Below are positions 41,101 to 49,715 of a DNA stretch of 64,000 nucleotides, one piece after another. Position 1 is the first letter of the stretch, and each line of letters starts with the position of its first letter. Both the position numbers and the translations under genes were made by a program. Below the pieces are notes generated by a model that was not told the origin of the DNA, ran no database searches, and saw only the letters and a program-made list of their open reading frames with translations. Source of the DNA: an uncultured Lewinella sp. (GTDB taxonomy: Bacteria; Bacteroidota; Bacteroidia; Chitinophagales; Saprospiraceae); contig CALMYQ010000154.1 in the NCBI GenBank assembly GCA_937873655.1, positions 1-64,000 on the forward strand. Reading direction: 5' to 3'.

Positions 41101-43803
41101 ATCAAATACCCCGAATCGGATTCTGTGTTTTTGGGACTGGTCGTCGTGAAGGAAGGGGAAAAGCCCAGGCTGTACCGGTACGGGGCAAAACAGATTCAAC
41201 CGTTTTTGCCGGGAATTTACCGGTTGTATGCCGTCACTAATAACGGCTACGTGGCAAAAGATTCGGTACGGATTCAGGCAAACGGGCGGACTTTCCATGC
41301 GCTTCAACTGGACCATTTCCGGAAGGACGGAGAAGGGGAAGCATCCTTCTTTCTCAGTTTTCAGCCGGAGCCGGCTAAAAATAATTGGGGCAAAGAGCTG
41401 ACCTTCAAACCATCCATTCCATCCGGTCCCGGTAGGATGATCCGCGGCAGGTTGGTGGATTCGGACGGCGAGCCGCTGATCGGCGGTTCGGTTCTGGTAA
41501 AAGGAACGACAACGGGCACCGTGACGGATATTGACGGCTATTATGAGATCTGGGTGCCGGAAGGGGCGGACGACCTTGTGATCAGCTATACCGGTTTTGA
41601 AACCGAGGAACTGCAGTTGGATCGGTTGCAGCAAAACGCGATTGTTCAGATGAACGGAGGGGCGAACCTCAGCGAGGTGGTCGTAACCGCTTACGGTATA
41701 GCGCGAAAGCAGAACCTGACTGGTGCCGTTTCAACCCTGAGCGCAAGAACTGCGGGGGTAGAGATTCGCGGCGCAAGATCGAATGCTACCGATTATTACA
41801 TTGACGGGATCCGGGTGGGAAAAGACCGGGATCAGCAGGCGCCCTTCGGGGATTCATTGGCGTTTCCTGCGGAGGCCATGGGCATTCGCTCCAGATTCAG
41901 CGATGCCGCGTTCTGGCAGCCCAACCTGATGACGGACGCCGACGGCGAAGCCTGGTTCACAGCCCGCTTTCCGGACAACATCACCGCCTGGAATACCTTC
42001 GCGCTGGGGATGGACCGCAGGAGCCGGGGCGGGGTAGGGCGCGGACAAACGCGGGCGGTCAAGCCGATCCAGGCACAGCTCAGCCTGCCGCGTTTCCTGG
42101 TGGAAGGCGACCGCAGTACCGCCATCGGCCGGTCGCTCAATTTTACGGGCGATACCCTGCAGGTGCGGACATTCTTCAAAAACAAGGACCGGGAATGGGA
42201 TCTGGGACGCCATGCGTTGGAGAGCTTCCAGGTCGATTCCCTGGGGATTGAGGCGACTTCAGGCCAGGATTCCCTGAAGCTGACCTACGGCCTGGAAACG
42301 GGCAATTACCTGGACGGCGAGGAGCGCAACCTGCCCGTATTTCCCGTCGGCGTCGAAGAAACCGAAGGCGCTTTTTACCTGCTCGAAAAGGATACGAGCC
42401 TGCAATTCCTGCCGAAAGGCAATCTGGGGACCGTCCACATTTATGCGGAGAACAGCGTATTGGAATTGTTGTTGAAAGACCTGGATTACCTGCGCAAGTA
42501 CCCCTACGGCTGCAACGAGCAAACCGCCAGCCGGTTGGTCGCCCTGTTGCTCGAAAAAGAGATCCGGGGGCGCCTCGGCCAGGAGTTCGACGGCGAACAG
42601 GAGATCCGGGCGATGGTGTCCCGGCTGAGAAAGACCCAGCGCGGCGACGGCAGCTGGGGCTGGTGGGCCGACGGCGAGGGTCGCATTTGGGTGAGCGTAC
42701 ACGTATTGCGATCCCTCTATCAGGCGGCTGAATCGGGGTACAAGACCGACGCGTTGGAAAAAGGCCTCCGTTGGCTGGTGTCCGTCATCAGGCAGGTAAA
42801 TCAGGCGGACCGGCTTCAGGCGCTGGATCTGCTTTCGGGGCTGGGGCAAAAGCTCCCGTACGAAGGATTGTTGTCCGGAATGGATACGTTGAATTTCAAG
42901 CTGAAGGACAAATTTACCTTGATCGCGATCCGGCAGCGCGCCGGCCTGGCCTATAGCCTGGATAGCCTGGACAAATACCGCTATAATACCCTGATGGGCG
43001 GAAGTTATTGGAATGAGAACAAGGATAAATCATTTTTTGGGGGACAAAACAAAGCGGAGAACACCCTGTTGGCGCATGAGATCCTGCTCAAAGCCGGCAG
43101 AACGGATGAAGCCCGCCGTGCCCGGCAATATTTCCTGGAAAACAGGGGCCAGGGCATGCCTTGCGGCTATTACGGGTGGTACAATACCCTGACCACGGCC
43201 CGGATCCTGCAGGCTATTCTGCCGCAGTTGCTGGACAAGAACCAGGGCGCCGCCGACCTAAGGAATACCCTGACCGTGAACGGCAGGAAGGTGGACAAAT
43301 TCCCGTTTGGGTTGGAGCTGTCCGGCGACCAACCGGTGACCATTTCCAAAACCGGGGCCGGACCGTTGTTCGTGACCGCCTATCAGCAATTCTGGCAACC
43401 CGATCCGCAGCCCAAGACCGATATCTTTGAGGTGAGTACGACCCTGAAGCAAAACGGAAGGGATATGGGCGATAGATTGGAAAAACAATTCCCGGCCGAA
43501 ATGGAAGTGACGGTCCGCTGCGACGCGGACGCCGAGCATGTGCTGATCGAAGTCCCGATCCCGGCCGGGTGCAGCTACGGTCCGAAGACGCAATACGGCG
43601 GCCGTTACGAGGTTTACCGGGAGTACAACCGGAACGCAGCGGCCATATTCTGCGAGAAATTGCCGGCGGGAGAGCATACGTTCACCGTTGCGTTGGAGCC
43701 GCGGTTTTCGGGCCGGTATACGATCAATCCGGCGAAAGCGGAGCAAATGTATTTTCCGGTATTTTACGGACGGAACGGGATCCGGCGCATCATTATTCCG
43801 TAG
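38164..43803 (+). CDS. Bacterial alpha-2-macroglobulin with an inserted SusC-like regulatory/plug segment
   Basis: A 1879-residue exported protein (signal peptide ending near VLHAQ). It has the MG2 domain at about 225-320 (MAFDKPRYRPGDTLKVKAYV), several further macroglobulin domains, the A2M bait/ANA region at about 1245-1280 (NLMTDADGEAWFTARFPDNI), the thioester motif PYGCNEQT at about 1445 and the complement-like helical domain after it. At about 1095-1220 a carboxypeptidase-regulatory-like domain (MIRGRLVDSDGEPLIGGSVL) leads into EVVVTAYGIARKQNLTGAVS and IRGARSNATDYYIDGIRV, which look like the start of a SusC/TonB plug. It likely traps foreign proteases in the periplasm or at the surface. 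The usual penicillin-binding partner pbpC is not adjacent. Confidence 0.9.
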   Translation: MKTAGSLYRPLLLTICLCLSIAVLHAQPDSVMTLVFRIPADRAADFYQDRIQGPEPADFIHPVDSFFRPRQEQERTPGHYLYLHPDLEGIAVELKSYYAHEIQPLNDERDLALQIAGMDGRLLTDAKVRLGKKEIPFDPETSAYRLKRRGRGGFLRVDLPGDTLFLNLAGNQGKPVFVRKFWRFSNSRVGRVVTIPVRWPRSAYLYLKRGFGYGDWRMYRWPFNSNDRNREFQGYMAFDKPRYRPGDTLKVKAYVARKSGRPYNRPLEMALTQTSGRYRRIMDTLIKPADKGVFLFEMVLSDTLQLDQGYSINFDHPRNYRREGPANSFHLEDYELEEAFYTLSLDKSLFNPGEKIRIHLTGKDANDLPVPDGEAILTLMPQEVSEFYTGAFFLPDTLWHFRQELGSRGEADVLLPDSLLPPADLMFKLEAVFVRSDGQMETKSTLFTYKGNPEQIRLKLEGPDLVGEYLLNGNSTTAQGQLSGKFIDTLPLTAPFRIPVNPFEREYAFRAGNAVQTIVLGYANPSLVSVSARWDGDSIAIRVMNPRKLPVTWLLRTLGREMDRGSITDSLALIRIHSGISGAAELSWSYPWGGSMVRDETTVLPYKKLLTVSLDQPQEVWPGQEKQIRVKVEDYRGRPAKNVNLAVGAVNAQFKDGDSFQAPDIRYRIKKEPFEYNTFRTEKYANVSRRTLPVDKQWYTRFGLEKELFYRLRFPENGVRMEYDRVRSDDDFYWEIAQFAPYIVREGKAEPVYLIYCNRKLVYYYGSDEERPYSFAGRPGYNTITVRTLDAEYTIDSVLLRKGWKLEMSVDADHFGRSPMAQHIRVKAMPKSLTTTEAGIVRNAIFILRKYDGRAIHSIWDSQDNLHIFSPRGSTRDVKLGPFAAGSWLYYLKNDGDSTAFRFEPGFTYVVSKNRERLYETNLFPDERSRTLPQQLLLVRPGKWLYSPGQIPRKKEEARLNLSFSDPRDKALPGEGSLVIKYPESDSVFLGLVVVKEGEKPRLYRYGAKQIQPFLPGIYRLYAVTNNGYVAKDSVRIQANGRTFHALQLDHFRKDGEGEASFFLSFQPEPAKNNWGKELTFKPSIPSGPGRMIRGRLVDSDGEPLIGGSVLVKGTTTGTVTDIDGYYEIWVPEGADDLVISYTGFETEELQLDRLQQNAIVQMNGGANLSEVVVTAYGIARKQNLTGAVSTLSARTAGVEIRGARSNATDYYIDGIRVGKDRDQQAPFGDSLAFPAEAMGIRSRFSDAAFWQPNLMTDADGEAWFTARFPDNITAWNTFALGMDRRSRGGVGRGQTRAVKPIQAQLSLPRFLVEGDRSTAIGRSLNFTGDTLQVRTFFKNKDREWDLGRHALESFQVDSLGIEATSGQDSLKLTYGLETGNYLDGEERNLPVFPVGVEETEGAFYLLEKDTSLQFLPKGNLGTVHIYAENSVLELLLKDLDYLRKYPYGCNEQTASRLVALLLEKEIRGRLGQEFDGEQEIRAMVSRLRKTQRGDGSWGWWADGEGRIWVSVHVLRSLYQAAESGYKTDALEKGLRWLVSVIRQVNQADRLQALDLLSGLGQKLPYEGLLSGMDTLNFKLKDKFTLIAIRQRAGLAYSLDSLDKYRYNTLMGGSYWNENKDKSFFGGQNKAENTLLAHEILLKAGRTDEARRARQYFLENRGQGMPCGYYGWYNTLTTARILQAILPQLLDKNQGAADLRNTLTVNGRKVDKFPFGLELSGDQPVTISKTGAGPLFVTAYQQFWQPDPQPKTDIFEVSTTLKQNGRDMGDRLEKQFPAEMEVTVRCDADAEHVLIEVPIPAGCSYGPKTQYGGRYEVYREYNRNAAAIFCEKLPAGEHTFTVALEPRFSGRYTINPAKAEQMYFPVFYGRNGIRRIIIP

Positions 43804-44256
43804 GGGCAAGGATGCGAGACATTTCCGAATTGCCTGGCATCGGCCAATGATATCACCTGTATTTCCTATAACCACAAAAGTCACAAAAGAAAACAAAAGC
43901 AAACGAATCAAACTTTTGCGGCCTTTTGTTTCTTTTAGCCTGCCAAGCGGTACGCATGGTGGTTTATAACAGATTCAAGCGGCAGTTTCCCGCGAATTCC
44001 ATCGGAGGGAGAAACCGGGATGACACATGATGCGGCTGCTACCGCGTTTTGGAGCCCCTCCGTCGCATAATATTTCAGCCGGTTGCGGACCGCCTTATTA
44101 AGATTTTTTTAAGGTTTTCTATAAAGAAGAAGATATATCTACAAAATATCGTATATTGCAAATTCTTATTTGTTTTATCCCTCGCCTTTAATATACGATT
44201 CATCAGCTGCAAGTATTGCAGTTTTCCTGTATTTCCGTTAACCTAAAGCTCGCAAG
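43804..44256. other. Intergenic region with a CAAAAG repeat hairpin
   Basis: Four CACAAAAG/AACAAAAG-like units lie near 43872-43900, and their complement CTTTTGTTTCTTTT follows at 43923-43936, so the transcript can fold into a hairpin; it may end the A2M transcript. The rest is AT-rich towards 44250 and probably contains the promoter of the lectin gene; I see no clean TAnnTTTG box and no ORF. Confidence 0.45.
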
Positions 44257-46509
44257 ATGAAGGCATTCCTTACTTCCGCAGGTAACCTGATCCCGGCAAT
44301 TTGCCTGGTTGTATCACTCTTGGCCATCCCCGAAGCCTTTTCCCAAAACTACGTCCTGAACGGCAGCGCCGTCGATCTCGGCAGCGGTTGCTACCGCCTG
44401 ACGCCCCAGGCCACCGCACAGAGCGGCTCGGTCTGGTACCAGAACAAGCTGAGCCTGGCTTCCGATTTCAGCATCAAGGCTGAGTTGAATTTCGGCTTCC
44501 TCGACTTCAACGGCGCCGACGGAATAGGCTTCGTGCTTCAACCCATCTGCAACGGCCTGGGCCAGAGCGGCGGCGGGCTCGGGTTTGGCGGCATTTCGCC
44601 TTCCCTTGCGGTTGAATTCGATACTTACCAAAACAGTTTTGCTCCGGAAAACTACAATGACCCCTTTGAGGACCATATCGCGCTGCAGCAAAACGGCAAC
44701 CTGAAACACGATTCTACCCTGAACCTCGCCGGGCCGGTTATCATGCCCAACCTGGAGGACGGTCTGGATCACTCCGTGGTCATTGTGTGGAATGCCGCAA
44801 CCCAGACTTTCACGGTAGACTTTGACGGCGCCAACGTGATCACCTACACCGGCGACATCGTGGCCGACATCTTCGGCGGCAATGCCGAGGTGTTCTGGGG
44901 TTTCACCGCGGCCACCGGCGCCCTGACCAATAACCAGTCGGTTTGCATCGAGGATGTGGCCTTTGAGGAACTGATACCTTATGCCATAACCAATGCGAGT
45001 TGCCCGAATGCCGAAGACGGCGCCATCGACCTGATGCTGACCGGCGGAGTTGGCCCCTTTACCTTTGAATGGACCACGGGCGATACGACCGAAGACCTGA
45101 CGGGGGTTCCGCCGGGCGCCTATACCGTACTGGTTACCGACGCCAACGGTTGCGTGAGCACCTTCAACATCGATGTGGCGGGCGACCCGGATACCATCGC
45201 GCCGATGATCACCTGCCCGGACAATATCAGCGTCAGCACCGACCCGGGGATGTGTTCGGCGGTGGTGACGTATGACGACCCGCAAGCTACTGATAACTGT
45301 CCGGACCCCGAGGTGGTTCTGGATGCGGGTCAGGCGAGCGGCAGTGAATTCCCGGAAGGCGTAAATACGGTGATCTATACCGCCACCGACGGGATGGACC
45401 ACGCCGTGAGCTGCACCTTTACCATTACGGTGGAGGATATGGAGCCGCCGGTGATCATTTGCCCGCCCGATACCACAGTGCCGTGCAATGTGCCCAACGA
45501 TCTTTTGAGCCTGGGTATGCCCACCGTCATGGATAATTGCGATGCGGCGCCGGAGATAACCTATACGGATACGATCGTGTCCGGAGATTGCAACATTGAA
45601 TGCGAGATAGAGCGGACCTGGACGGCGAAGGATGCAAAGGGCAATTCGACTTCCTGTGTGCAGGTGATCACGAAGTCCGTCCTGGCCGTGATCCAGGGGG
45701 CTTTGGCGATGGATGTGGATGGCGACGGACAGCCCGATCCCATTGTATTGGGCTACTCCCGGCATACGGTTTCGATCGGGTATGATGCGGCCGCCTGCGT
45801 TGTGGGCTGGCTGCCCGGCGATGTCGCCCCGGCAACGGCTATTCCGGTCAAGGGAAATCACGTGGTAGACCCGGCGGATTGTTTGCCCGGTCCGGTGGCC
45901 CTGAGCGCATCCGGCAAGCTGGCGGACCCGTTGATGGAATACACCTTGCTGCTGGCCATCAAACTGCGGATTGATCCGGATTTCGGCAAGATGCCGCTCA
46001 GCGAGATCGCCTGTGATATGCACCCGATCGTTTTCCAATACATGAAGAATAACCCGACCGTGGACGATCTCCTGTTGTTGGGCAATATCGCGCTGGGCAA
46101 TATCATCGGGCCGCCGCACCTGGAGCATATCAAGGACGCGCTGGCCTGCATAGCCGGTACGTTCTCCTTATGCGATCCGCTGGAAGAACGCCCGGAATTC
46201 CAGGTACAGGCAGCGATCGGTGAACCGGCGCAGTCTATATTGGAAACGGGCGCCCGGAAGCTGGAATTGTTCCCGAACCCGGCGCAACGGTCGATCTCCC
46301 TGAACGCGCCTGAAGCCTACGGCGAAACCGTCCGGATCGCCGTCTATTCAGCTCAAGGGCAGCTTGTTCGTCAAATTCAGGTATTGGAGATGCCTTACGG
46401 TCCGTTTACGATTAACCTGGAGGGACAGGCGGCCGGACTTTACTGGATGGAATTGAATATGGACCACCAACCGGCAAGAACGGCTAAATTCATCCTGTCC
46501 GGATTGTAA
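44257..46509 (+). CDS. Secreted L-type-lectin/HYR surface protein with T9SS type A sorting domain
   Basis: A 750-residue exported protein. After the signal peptide (ending near AFSQN) comes an L-type-lectin-like beta-sandwich (about 30-245; ADGIGFVLQP and SLAVEFDTYQN). A SprB-like repeat follows (about 247-305, GGVGPFTFEWTTGDTTEDLTGVPPG), then two HYR-type domains (about 310-480, ITCPDNISVSTDPGMCSA and IICPPDTTVPCNVPN), and a conserved-looking region (about 500-655) I cannot place. The end (KLELFPNPAQRSISL ... GLYWMELNM) is a type A T9SS sorting domain. It probably binds glycans at the cell surface. Confidence 0.85.
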   Translation: MKAFLTSAGNLIPAICLVVSLLAIPEAFSQNYVLNGSAVDLGSGCYRLTPQATAQSGSVWYQNKLSLASDFSIKAELNFGFLDFNGADGIGFVLQPICNGLGQSGGGLGFGGISPSLAVEFDTYQNSFAPENYNDPFEDHIALQQNGNLKHDSTLNLAGPVIMPNLEDGLDHSVVIVWNAATQTFTVDFDGANVITYTGDIVADIFGGNAEVFWGFTAATGALTNNQSVCIEDVAFEELIPYAITNASCPNAEDGAIDLMLTGGVGPFTFEWTTGDTTEDLTGVPPGAYTVLVTDANGCVSTFNIDVAGDPDTIAPMITCPDNISVSTDPGMCSAVVTYDDPQATDNCPDPEVVLDAGQASGSEFPEGVNTVIYTATDGMDHAVSCTFTITVEDMEPPVIICPPDTTVPCNVPNDLLSLGMPTVMDNCDAAPEITYTDTIVSGDCNIECEIERTWTAKDAKGNSTSCVQVITKSVLAVIQGALAMDVDGDGQPDPIVLGYSRHTVSIGYDAAACVVGWLPGDVAPATAIPVKGNHVVDPADCLPGPVALSASGKLADPLMEYTLLLAIKLRIDPDFGKMPLSEIACDMHPIVFQYMKNNPTVDDLLLLGNIALGNIIGPPHLEHIKDALACIAGTFSLCDPLEERPEFQVQAAIGEPAQSILETGARKLELFPNPAQRSISLNAPEAYGETVRIAVYSAQGQLVRQIQVLEMPYGPFTINLEGQAAGLYWMELNMDHQPARTAKFILSGL

Positions 46510-46640
46510 TGATAGCGGTTGAATGCGCTGAACCGGCGCTTCAACCATCTGAGGTAGCAGACGACCCTGCCGGCCATGTGGGCGGGGCCGTTCTGCTGCT
46601 GATTGGTTGGGGACTCTAGAATTGAACTGAAATTGAACCA

Positions 46641-46690
46641 TTAAGGCATTGAGGATAATTAAGATGGCTTAATGCATCTTTATGCCTTAA
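46641..46690. repeat. Nested inverted repeats before the D-threonine-aldolase-like gene
   Basis: TTAAGGCAT (46641-46649) pairs with ATGCCTTAA (46682-46690), and inside it ATTAAG (46658-46663) pairs with CTTAAT (46668-46673). It lies between two same-strand genes; it may be a terminator-like structure or another intergenic repeat. Confidence 0.5.
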
Positions 46691-46751
46691 CGGTCCAAAC
46701 TTCTGTATTTAAAAGGTGAAAAAAAACTAATTTGCCCCAAAAACCAACACC

Positions 46752-47831
46752 ATGTCCTTCCTCGACCAGATCATCGAACCCACTTTCGTCGTCAGCGAAC
46801 CCATTTGCCGCAGGAATATCGAAGCCATGGCCGCCAAAGCCCGACGCCTGGGTATGAACCTGCGGCCCCATTTCAAGACCCACCAATTGCACGAGGTGGG
46901 GCGATGGTTCAGGGATTACGGGATCAATACCATCACGGCCTCTTCCGTGCGCATGGCGGAGTATTTTGCCCAGGACGGCTGGGACGATATCACGGTGGCT
47001 TTCCCCATCAACATCCGGGAAACGGATCGCATCCGGGCCTTATCGGAGCGCATCAAGGTGAACCTCCTGGTGGAAAACCGGGAAGGCATTGCCGCCCTGG
47101 AAAAAGGACTCACCCGGCCGGCGGACATCTGGATCAAGATGGATTGCGGCACCCACCGCACGGGCTTTACCGTCGATCAGTTCGATCAGGTGGATGAGTT
47201 GGTGGATATCCTGGCAAAAAGCCCTAATCTGCGTCTTCAGGGTTTTCTCACCCATGCCGGACACAGCTATAAGGCCAGATCGAGGGCGGAACTGGCAGCC
47301 GTACACGCCGGTACGATGGACGTGATCCGGCAATTCCGGGGCCGCTATGAAGCCGTTGTGCCTAACCTGCAAATGACCTACGGCGATACGCCTACCTGCT
47401 TCACCATGGACGCCTTCCCGGGCGTGACCGAATTGCGCCCCGGCAACTTCATCTATTTCGACTGGATGCAATGGCAGATCACCACCTGCTCCCCCGGAGA
47501 GATCGGCGGCGTGGCGGCCTGCCCCGTCGTGGCCAAGCACCCGGAACGGAATATCGCCATCATCTACGGCGGCGCGGTCCACTTTTCCAAGGACTACATC
47601 GAGAATGACCGCGGCGACCGGGTCTTCGGCAAGGTCGGCGCCTGGACGGACAACGGCTGGACCCTTTCACCGGACGGCCCTGAATTAATTGCCATCTCGC
47701 AGGAACACGGGCAGGTGCGGACCACATCTGAAGAATTGGCCCGCATGCAGATCGGCGACCTGCTGCCCATTGCCCCGGCTCACAGCTGCCTGACCCAGGA
47801 TCTTTTGCGGGGGAATACGGTGATCATCTGA
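46752..47831 (+). CDS. D-threonine-aldolase-like PLP enzyme (alanine racemase N-terminal fold)
   Basis: The 359-residue product follows the fold-type III D-threonine aldolase / D-serine dehydratase-like family. The PLP lysine is in LRPHFKTHQL (about residue 41), the barrel continues through IWIKMDCGTHRTGF, GFLTHAGHSYKA and TYGDTPTC, and the C-terminal metal site is in PAHSCLT. The reaction is probably cleavage or dehydration of a D-beta-hydroxy amino acid with a divalent metal; the substrate cannot be fixed. No signal peptide; cytoplasmic. Direct repeats and palindromes start shortly after the stop. Confidence 0.88.
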   Translation: MSFLDQIIEPTFVVSEPICRRNIEAMAAKARRLGMNLRPHFKTHQLHEVGRWFRDYGINTITASSVRMAEYFAQDGWDDITVAFPINIRETDRIRALSERIKVNLLVENREGIAALEKGLTRPADIWIKMDCGTHRTGFTVDQFDQVDELVDILAKSPNLRLQGFLTHAGHSYKARSRAELAAVHAGTMDVIRQFRGRYEAVVPNLQMTYGDTPTCFTMDAFPGVTELRPGNFIYFDWMQWQITTCSPGEIGGVAACPVVAKHPERNIAIIYGGAVHFSKDYIENDRGDRVFGKVGAWTDNGWTLSPDGPELIAISQEHGQVRTTSEELARMQIGDLLPIAPAHSCLTQDLLRGNTVII

Positions 47832-47837
47832 GGGAAT

Positions 47838-47976
47838 GCAAAATGTAAAAGGGGGTAAAGCAAAATGTAAAAGTTGGGCGGACCGGCTGCTGTTTACCGG
47901 AGGCGCCAGGCTTTTAAACCCACTTTGGGGGGGCGGTATACCCCGGCTGATAGCCGGGGGTGGGATCCCACCCACC
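47838..47976 (+). repeat. Direct repeats and palindromes after the D-threonine-aldolase-like gene
   Basis: GCAAAATGTAAAAG occurs at 47838-47851 and 47860-47873, beginning 7 bases after the stop. Further on, CCCCGGCT-GAT-AGCCGGGG (47941-47959) overlaps the perfect 16-bp palindrome GGGTGGGATCCCACCC (47958-47973). Confidence 0.8.
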
Positions 47977-48368
47977 AGCCTGCCGACCTCGATGCCGACT
48001 GCTTTTTTCCTGTGCAGGCATAGCTTCGCCCGTCCGATCCTTTGACCGGTGCACACGGAAAATAAACAGGTAACGGCTTTGAAAGACCGCTATTTGCCGG
48101 CAAAAAATGAAGATGAACTTTGACGCCCGGAAGCGGGTTGAAAATCGATGAAAGGTATGACTTGAAGCGACTTTGAATGTACAAATATAGCAAATAAGTT
48201 TGAAATGATATAAAATAAGTACAAAAAATTTGTAAAAATCGACCCACTCCTATTTGTTTTGACCTCCACCCGGACACAAACTGGACAAAAAACTGAACAA
48301 CGCCTGCCCTTATTTTTGTACACATAGGCATTGGAAGGCCATTTTCCTTTGGACCTCAACCCATTACC
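47977..48368. other. Long intergenic region before a small membrane protein gene
   Basis: No ORF is supported. The second half is AT-rich. TATTTTTG at 48311-48318 matches the -7 consensus, about 50 bases before the ATG at 48369, but no TTG lies at the right distance upstream. Confidence 0.4.
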
Positions 48369-49019
48369 ATGAAAAAAATCAAACCAAAAATGATCGTCAG
48401 TTCAGTTTTTGTCTTGCTGGCCCTTTGGGTGATAGCGGATCTGTACATCCCCAAACACCGCGATATGCGGGCCTTCGATCCGGTCTACGTCGGAAAAATG
48501 GACTCGGATATGTGGCGGGCGTATTACGAGAAAAAACCGGTCAGGCTCTTTTTTCAGTTGGCTGCGCTCATGCGCAGGCAGTACCATGCGCCTTTCTGGC
48601 GTGCCTTTGCCATAGCTTATCGCGCAGCAAAAGCGGCCTTTGTCTTCAAGGAAGGCCACAACCGGGCGGAATACGGCAAAGCGCTGCCGCACCTTGAAAA
48701 ATTCTATTACGAGATCAACAGCCTAAGCGACAAGCCCTTTGACTACAAAAAGGTGGCCGGACTGGAACTGGAGTGGTGGATCATTCGCCGCGAACCCGAC
48801 CAGTTCACGACCGCCGATTGGGAAAACATCCTGGCGCAGGAAGCCGGGGAAATGTACCTCGAACCCGCAACAAAATTCTCAGGGTACGCCCAATCGCGCA
48901 CCGAAGCCATGGTACTCCGCGATCAGAAGGGTAACAACATTGCGGAAAGCGACTGGCAAAAGATCGATTCCCTGCTGGTGGGCTGTTGGACGGCCCTCCA
49001 TTCTGCTCTGGTCCATTGA
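48369..49019 (+). CDS. Membrane-anchored protein of unknown function
   Basis: The 216-residue product has one N-terminal hydrophobic helix (about residues 8-26) preceded by a very basic MKKIKPK start, then a soluble helical domain with aromatic residues (DSDMWRAYYEKKPVRLFFQL, WRAFAIAYRAAKAAF, LELEWWIIRR). It is probably anchored in the inner membrane and faces the periplasm. I recognise no family. It is followed 131 bases later by a secreted SnoaL-like gene. Confidence 0.65.
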   Translation: MKKIKPKMIVSSVFVLLALWVIADLYIPKHRDMRAFDPVYVGKMDSDMWRAYYEKKPVRLFFQLAALMRRQYHAPFWRAFAIAYRAAKAAFVFKEGHNRAEYGKALPHLEKFYYEINSLSDKPFDYKKVAGLELEWWIIRREPDQFTTADWENILAQEAGEMYLEPATKFSGYAQSRTEAMVLRDQKGNNIAESDWQKIDSLLVGCWTALHSALVH

Positions 49020-49150
49020 AAATTCGCATAAATACGCAGATCAACGTACCGGCTTTACAAAACCTTGCGGATGTCCTGACGGGGCCGGCAACTGCATCTT
49101 TGCATCGTTCAATTTAATCAATCAACAAACCATTTTAAAACAACAATTGT

Positions 49151-49630
49151 ATGAAAACGATCAAATTTTGCACCTTGACCTTCGCATTCGCACTCATCGC
49201 TTTTGCCGCACAGGCCCAAAGAGCCGGCTCGGAAGAAGCCGCCATCAAAAACCTCTGGAATAGCATTTACCAGGCCTTTGAAACAGGAAACAACGAGGCC
49301 ATGTGGGCAGCTTATACCGATAATGCCGGTGAGATCGGTCCCGACGGCAGCCTGACCATCGGAAAAGAAAAACTCAAAGCCTCCTGGGAAGCCTTCATGA
49401 AAATGGTGGATGAAGCGCCGAAATTTACCCTGGAGGAACCCACCGTACGAATCCTTACGCCGGATGTGGCTATTCTGACCTGGCAGTCTTCGGCCGATAT
49501 CAAGGTCGGCGGCCAACAGTTCGGCGGCAAATCCGTCGGTATGGCGGTCGTCCGCAAGATCAAGGGCAATTGGATGGTCGAATTCGACTCGATGACGCCG
49601 GTGATGGAAATGCCGGGGACGGGGAATTGA
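49151..49630 (+). CDS. Secreted SnoaL/DUF4440-like (NTF2-fold) protein
   Basis: A 159-residue protein with a signal peptide ending near AAQAQR and one NTF2-like domain: AIKNLWNSIYQAFETGNNEAMWAAYTDNAGEIGPDG and the closing strands VAVVRKIKGNWMVEFD. DUF4440-type domains are small-ligand binders or isomerases; the role here is unknown. A GTGAGAGG-type array begins directly after its stop. Confidence 0.82.
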   Translation: MKTIKFCTLTFAFALIAFAAQAQRAGSEEAAIKNLWNSIYQAFETGNNEAMWAAYTDNAGEIGPDGSLTIGKEKLKASWEAFMKMVDEAPKFTLEEPTVRILTPDVAILTWQSSADIKVGGQQFGGKSVGMAVVRKIKGNWMVEFDSMTPVMEMPGTGN

Positions 49631-49678
49631 AGAGGGTGAGAGGGTGAGAGGGTGAGAGGGTGAGAGGGTGAGAGGGTG
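49631..49678 (+). repeat. 8-bp tandem array AGAGGGTG x6 after the SnoaL-like gene
   Basis: Six perfect copies of AGAGGGTG, beginning on the base after the TGA (49628-49630). Confidence 0.95.
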
Positions 49679-49715
49679 GGCGAGGGATGATTTTATTCCT
49701 CGCCCACTTTGTTTT

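Noticed and set aside
44314..46128. 604-residue minus-strand ORF opposite the lectin/HYR protein
   Set aside because: It is an antisense shadow; rich in His, Arg and Gly as expected from the complementary codons.
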